Assembly: GCA_933228895.1 (NCBI GenBank)
Contig: OW121848.1
Span: forward strand, 134,000,615 to 134,064,614
From: Platycnemis pennipes
Lineage: Eukaryota > Arthropoda > Insecta > Odonata > Platycnemididae
Length of the DNA: 64,000 nucleotides
Reading direction: 5' to 3'
This document shows, piece after piece, positions 61,121 to 64,000 of the stretch (positions within the stretch are counted from its first letter, which is position 1; the number at the start of each line of letters is the position of its first letter). A model generated the notes under the pieces. The model saw only the letters and a list, made by a program, of their open reading frames with translations. It made no database searches and was not told the origin of the DNA. Both the position numbers and the translations under genes were made by a program.

Positions 61121-61601
61121 TCAGATACAAAGAAAATAAAATTTGCACTTGCTAGTATCGTGCAGGTATGCGAAAATAAGTCCATGCATATGCTACCCAC
61201 AAGAAACAAGAATTAAAATGCCTTAAGGAAGCTTGTTATATATGTACTGACAAGATCCGTGTAACTAATTTATTCGTGTCTACAAAGTAATACATAAAAT
61301 TTTGAATAATCAGGAATTCTTAAAATATGCCTTAATGTTCATGTAATTAACATTGCCTCATGTAAATGCCTGTTACTTATGCCACCTCTATAAGGCTATG
61401 GTTGAAATAAATACAAGAATCCATGGTTTAGGCTGAATTGTCGCTCCTTCAAATGATGCTAATGTATTTAATTGCAAACCTATGATGTGATATGATGATT
61501 AAAATGGTTTATTTCCATCATCGTTTGTGGTGACAACACATGAATGCTTGGTTACATACACATGACTTTATTGCGTTACTGAAATATTAATTTTATACGG
61601 T

Positions 61602-61672
61602 TGAAATGCTATTTCAGAGGAAGCGGAAAATGTGCCTTTTTGTCTTCCCATTTAAATCAACAACCACCCAAA
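61602..61672 (+). repeat. Dispersed repeat, second copy of a pair
   Basis: Matches 59822-59895. The two copies share no longer flanking similarity that I can see, consistent with an interspersed repeat. Confidence 0.7.
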
Positions 61673-62255
61673 AACCATTAAGGTAACAAAATTACGCCTG
61701 GTCTTGCTGGTTTATTAATTATAGCTCAACATTGGCACGAACTTATGGAGCTTCAAAAAACGATGAAGTAACGAGCATGTCCGAATCTATTCAGCCTTCG
61801 TTTCCAAATCCCTAGACGATTGTAAATCCTAAAACACGTCTTCAGTACACATTTAAAATAAGAGACACATAGCCCTCAATAAATTAAGCAACAAACCAAT
61901 TATCACAATGAAATCGAAATAAACCCTGTATGTTTTATCGTTCCTTTATGCCCTACATACTCAATTCTGAGTGTCAAGGCTCGTTAAGTTTCAGGTACAC
62001 TCACACTGCACAAAATAGGGAAATACATTGCAGAAGAAGTCACCTCCGTTAAAGAATGAACGCACGACGCAAGGAACGCAAGTTCCTTGCCCTGTACGCA
62101 AGATTCCATCTAAAAAAAAGGTGCATGACGTCTTCGTGGGTGGTTTGGGAATCATTCCGTAGAAGAAACCAAACGAAAAAAATTTCTGGGGAACTGAGTT
62201 TACCCTCTTCGGGTGTTTTGAGAGTAGTTAGGTGGTGCGCTGAGGTGAACGGCAC

Positions 62256-62281
62256 CAGATAGATAGATAGATAGATAGATA
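62256..62281. repeat. GATA microsatellite
   Basis: About six AGAT units. Confidence 0.9.
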
Positions 62282-62807
62282 TTTAATGCTCAAAACTCAT
62301 ACATAATTTGTACAATGAATAAATAATTGAGCTTTAGGTAGCTTACAAGGATCAACCTGAAAAAAGCTACCATCGAAATCTAAAGTGTTAGAATTTGAAT
62401 GCTTAACATTCCAAAACAAGGCGTAATAATAATATAAAAAATAAGAAAATTTAACAAAATGTAACCAAAAAATATGGATAAATTGAGAACAAAAAATTAG
62501 CACAATATATACATATACACATACATATATATAGAACATTTAGGAAGATCAAAACGGTTATAATACATGCGAATAACCTCACCACGGCGAGAGTTATAAC
62601 TCCTTCCCGAATCTCATATGCTGCCGATCGGAATGAAAATAAACGCTTCACCCCCCTAAGTGAGTTGAAATAACTGGAGATCACGATCACTCACCCATTT
62701 CGTCTATATCGACGCCGAAGCAAAAGACCAAGGAGGAGAAAAAGAAAAGTTTCATCCTTCTCCGTCTTCATCTTGAAATATTCATTAAAAGTCATTTTGC
62801 GACAGTT

Positions 62808-62896
62808 CTACATCTACATTATGCCCTGAAAGCCACTATGAAGTTGAGTGGCAGGGGAGGGACAAACAATTCCACAATGGTCCATTGTGGAATTGT
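62808..62896 (-). repeat. LINE 3' end with an adjoining 31-bp palindrome
   Basis: CTACATCTACATTATG then CCCTGAAAGCCACTATGAA is the complement of the family tail and hairpin. Just upstream on the minus strand lies a perfect palindrome (62866-62896, arms ACAATTCCACAATGG around one T). I do not see that palindrome in the other copies. Confidence 0.6.
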
Positions 62897-63064
62897 ACCA
62901 AGTGTTTTTATCATGTTCAACTGTCGCAACTTTCACAAAGTGACGCCTAACTCCATTAATTTAATACTTTTATTTGGATTATTCCTACTTACTATGATAG
63001 ACTAGAATATAATTATAAAATTAGAAATATGGATTGCGGAACTGACAAACCTTATACGTCTTTA

Positions 63065-63212
63065 GGATTTAATTCTTTCCCGGCGAATTATTTTCGTAAA
63101 GTCTTCTCGGGCTTTCCACCGGGTTAAATATTCGTATAACACCAACGTTTCAACGGACGACTCGTCCATCGTCTTCAGGGTGAGTGAGTAAATTAAAGCC
63201 GTTGAGGCGTAT
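63065..63212 (-). mobile_element. 148-bp insertion with hammerhead-like core, 14-bp target duplication
   Basis: The flanks CTTATACGTCTTTA are identical at 63051-63064 and 63213-63226, and the interrupted LINE is continuous without the insert. On the minus strand the insert contains CTGAAGA, then a stem-loop whose strands CGATGGACG and CGTCCGTTG pair around AGT, then GAAACGTTGG. A 14-bp duplication points to target-primed reverse transcription rather than cut-and-paste transposition. No poly(A) tail is present. Confidence 0.7.
63133..63182 (-). ncRNA. Hammerhead-ribozyme-like core in the 148-bp insertion
   Basis: Read on the minus strand: CTGAAGA (consensus CUGANGA), a 9-bp helix II with two G-U pairs and an AGU loop, then GAAA. 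Helices I and III are short or unclear, so self-cleavage is not established. Confidence 0.45.
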
Positions 63213-63872
63213 CTTATACGTCTTTATTTTCTCGAATATTATTTATTAGATATATCTCGGATGTTATTTACCTGAAGAACCGTGATTATATTCATGAATA
63301 TGTACACATGTTTAACATTGATAGCCTAGATAATGGTAAGCTGACATAAAGATTTTGAGATAACCCAACTGACATGCTCACTCTGCTCTTTAAATATTTT
63401 TAAATTGTTATAGTTCAACTGAAATTAATATACTCATCTTCTCTAAGTATGATAGCTAGTGCATTTATGATAAAGATTCACCTCTTGCTGCACACCTACA
63501 TGGTGACTTGCAGGTATTATGCAGATACAGGAGAAATTTAGAAGGTTCTTCTTCACGAGGTTTTGAAGTGTAGGTAAAGACTCCCATTTCGTCATCCACC
63601 ATTTTCCTTTGCTAGAGGCCGAATTAAGACGAAGGTGGGACTTCCAATCCCTTTTGTTATATCAGATTGGAAACAATGCAAAACAACTCATATTTCGGAC
63701 ATTAGAGATGAGTCGGATACAGAATCAGCCAAAAACTTGGTTAAGTTAAAGGCAACATACGACCAGTGGAAAAGGTTCATAACCTTTTTGTGTGTAGTTG
63801 TTATTCGAGCAGGCGACCAACATCTAACCATTTGCAGGATATGTAAATAATTGGATATAGGCTGGCGTCCTT

Positions 63873-63961
63873 CACGGAACGGAGGATTAGCGTTGAGAAA
63901 TCCGGCGTCGGCATTTTCCTACTCTTAAAGAAAAGCGCCGAGGGGTCCACGCTTCAGCATC
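63873..63961 (-). mobile_element. Truncated copy of the 13.9-kb SINE
   Basis: The complement of GAACGGAGGATTAGCG, then AAATCCGGCGTCGGCATTTT and CTACTCTTAAAGAAAAGCGC matches the SINE body at about 14028-14103. The tRNA-like head is absent. Confidence 0.65.
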
Positions 63962-64000
63962 CCCCCCGACAAGCAGAGTAGTACTGCACTCGAAGTGCTC

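Larger units (their letters stand above)
60287..62807. other. No gene; purine-rich island plus listed repeats
   Basis: 60410-60740 is rich in GA runs similar to the 26.8- and 55.2-kb islands. The rest, apart from the LINE end at 61047, the repeat at 61602 and the GATA tract, is AT-rich without recognisable content. Confidence 0.55.
62960..63530 (+). mobile_element. Hairpin-tail LINE 3' fragment, interrupted by a 148-bp insertion
   Basis: Before the insertion the frame reads PTYYDRLEYNYKIRNMDCGT, matching the family C-terminus. It resumes after the second copy of CTTATACGTCTTTA at 63213-63226. The 3' end has the family hairpin in decayed form (63482-63515) followed by ATTATGCAGATACAG. Confidence 0.75.

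Overview
The window looks like non-coding, repeat-dense nuclear DNA of an arthropod, probably an insect. The reasons are one intron-containing gene with canonical GT/AG splice sites, long AT-rich tracts without open reading frames, at least three lineages of non-LTR retrotransposons, tRNA-derived SINEs, and DNA transposons with long terminal inverted repeats (TIRs). There are no operons, ribosome binding sites, rRNA or convincing functional tRNA genes. I cannot name the species from sequence alone.

The only convincing intact protein-coding gene is at 46418-51311 on the plus strand. It has three phase-0 exons and encodes 851 residues that join a Mutator-like (DDE-type) transposase domain to a YqaJ-type exonuclease domain. 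GC-rich, CpG-containing stretches at about 43990-44540 and 45950-46360 lie upstream and could hold its promoter or non-coding first exon.

Everything else recognisable is mobile DNA. (1) A CR1/Jockey-like LINE family supplies coding fragments at 29270, 31530, 53284 (minus) and 62960, plus 13 copies of a 3' end with a conserved hairpin and a GTAGATGTAGATG tail. (2) An RTE-like LINE leaves fragments at 6207, 6846, 24885, 30655, 43455 (minus), 51490 (minus), 53745 (minus), 56885 and 59758, often ending in GATGATGATG. (3) A nearly intact LINE of another lineage lies at 37237-39890, and a degraded one ends at 2708. (4) A 3746-bp hAT-like transposon (32952-36697) has exact 8-bp target duplications and decayed transposase. 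(5) A second hAT-like element (13729-15851) has ATATCG-rich ends and carries a nested SINE. (6) A 3.4-kb element with about 750-bp TIRs (18234-21621) carries a nested 668-bp element. (7) Smaller foldback elements and MITEs complete the set.

The most interesting recurring signal is a set of short, often inverted-repeat elements (3.2, 16.6, 23.1, 48.5, 53.0 and 63.1 kb). Their conserved core reads like a minimal type I hammerhead ribozyme: CTGANGA, a self-complementary stem-loop, GAAAC, then a very short stem. In three of them an AATAAA and a TGTGGA motif follow. This is the kind of ribozyme described in Penelope-like retroelements. One 218-bp copy is bounded by 19-bp near-perfect direct repeats, and another is inserted in a LINE with a 14-bp duplication, so the units appear to have moved.
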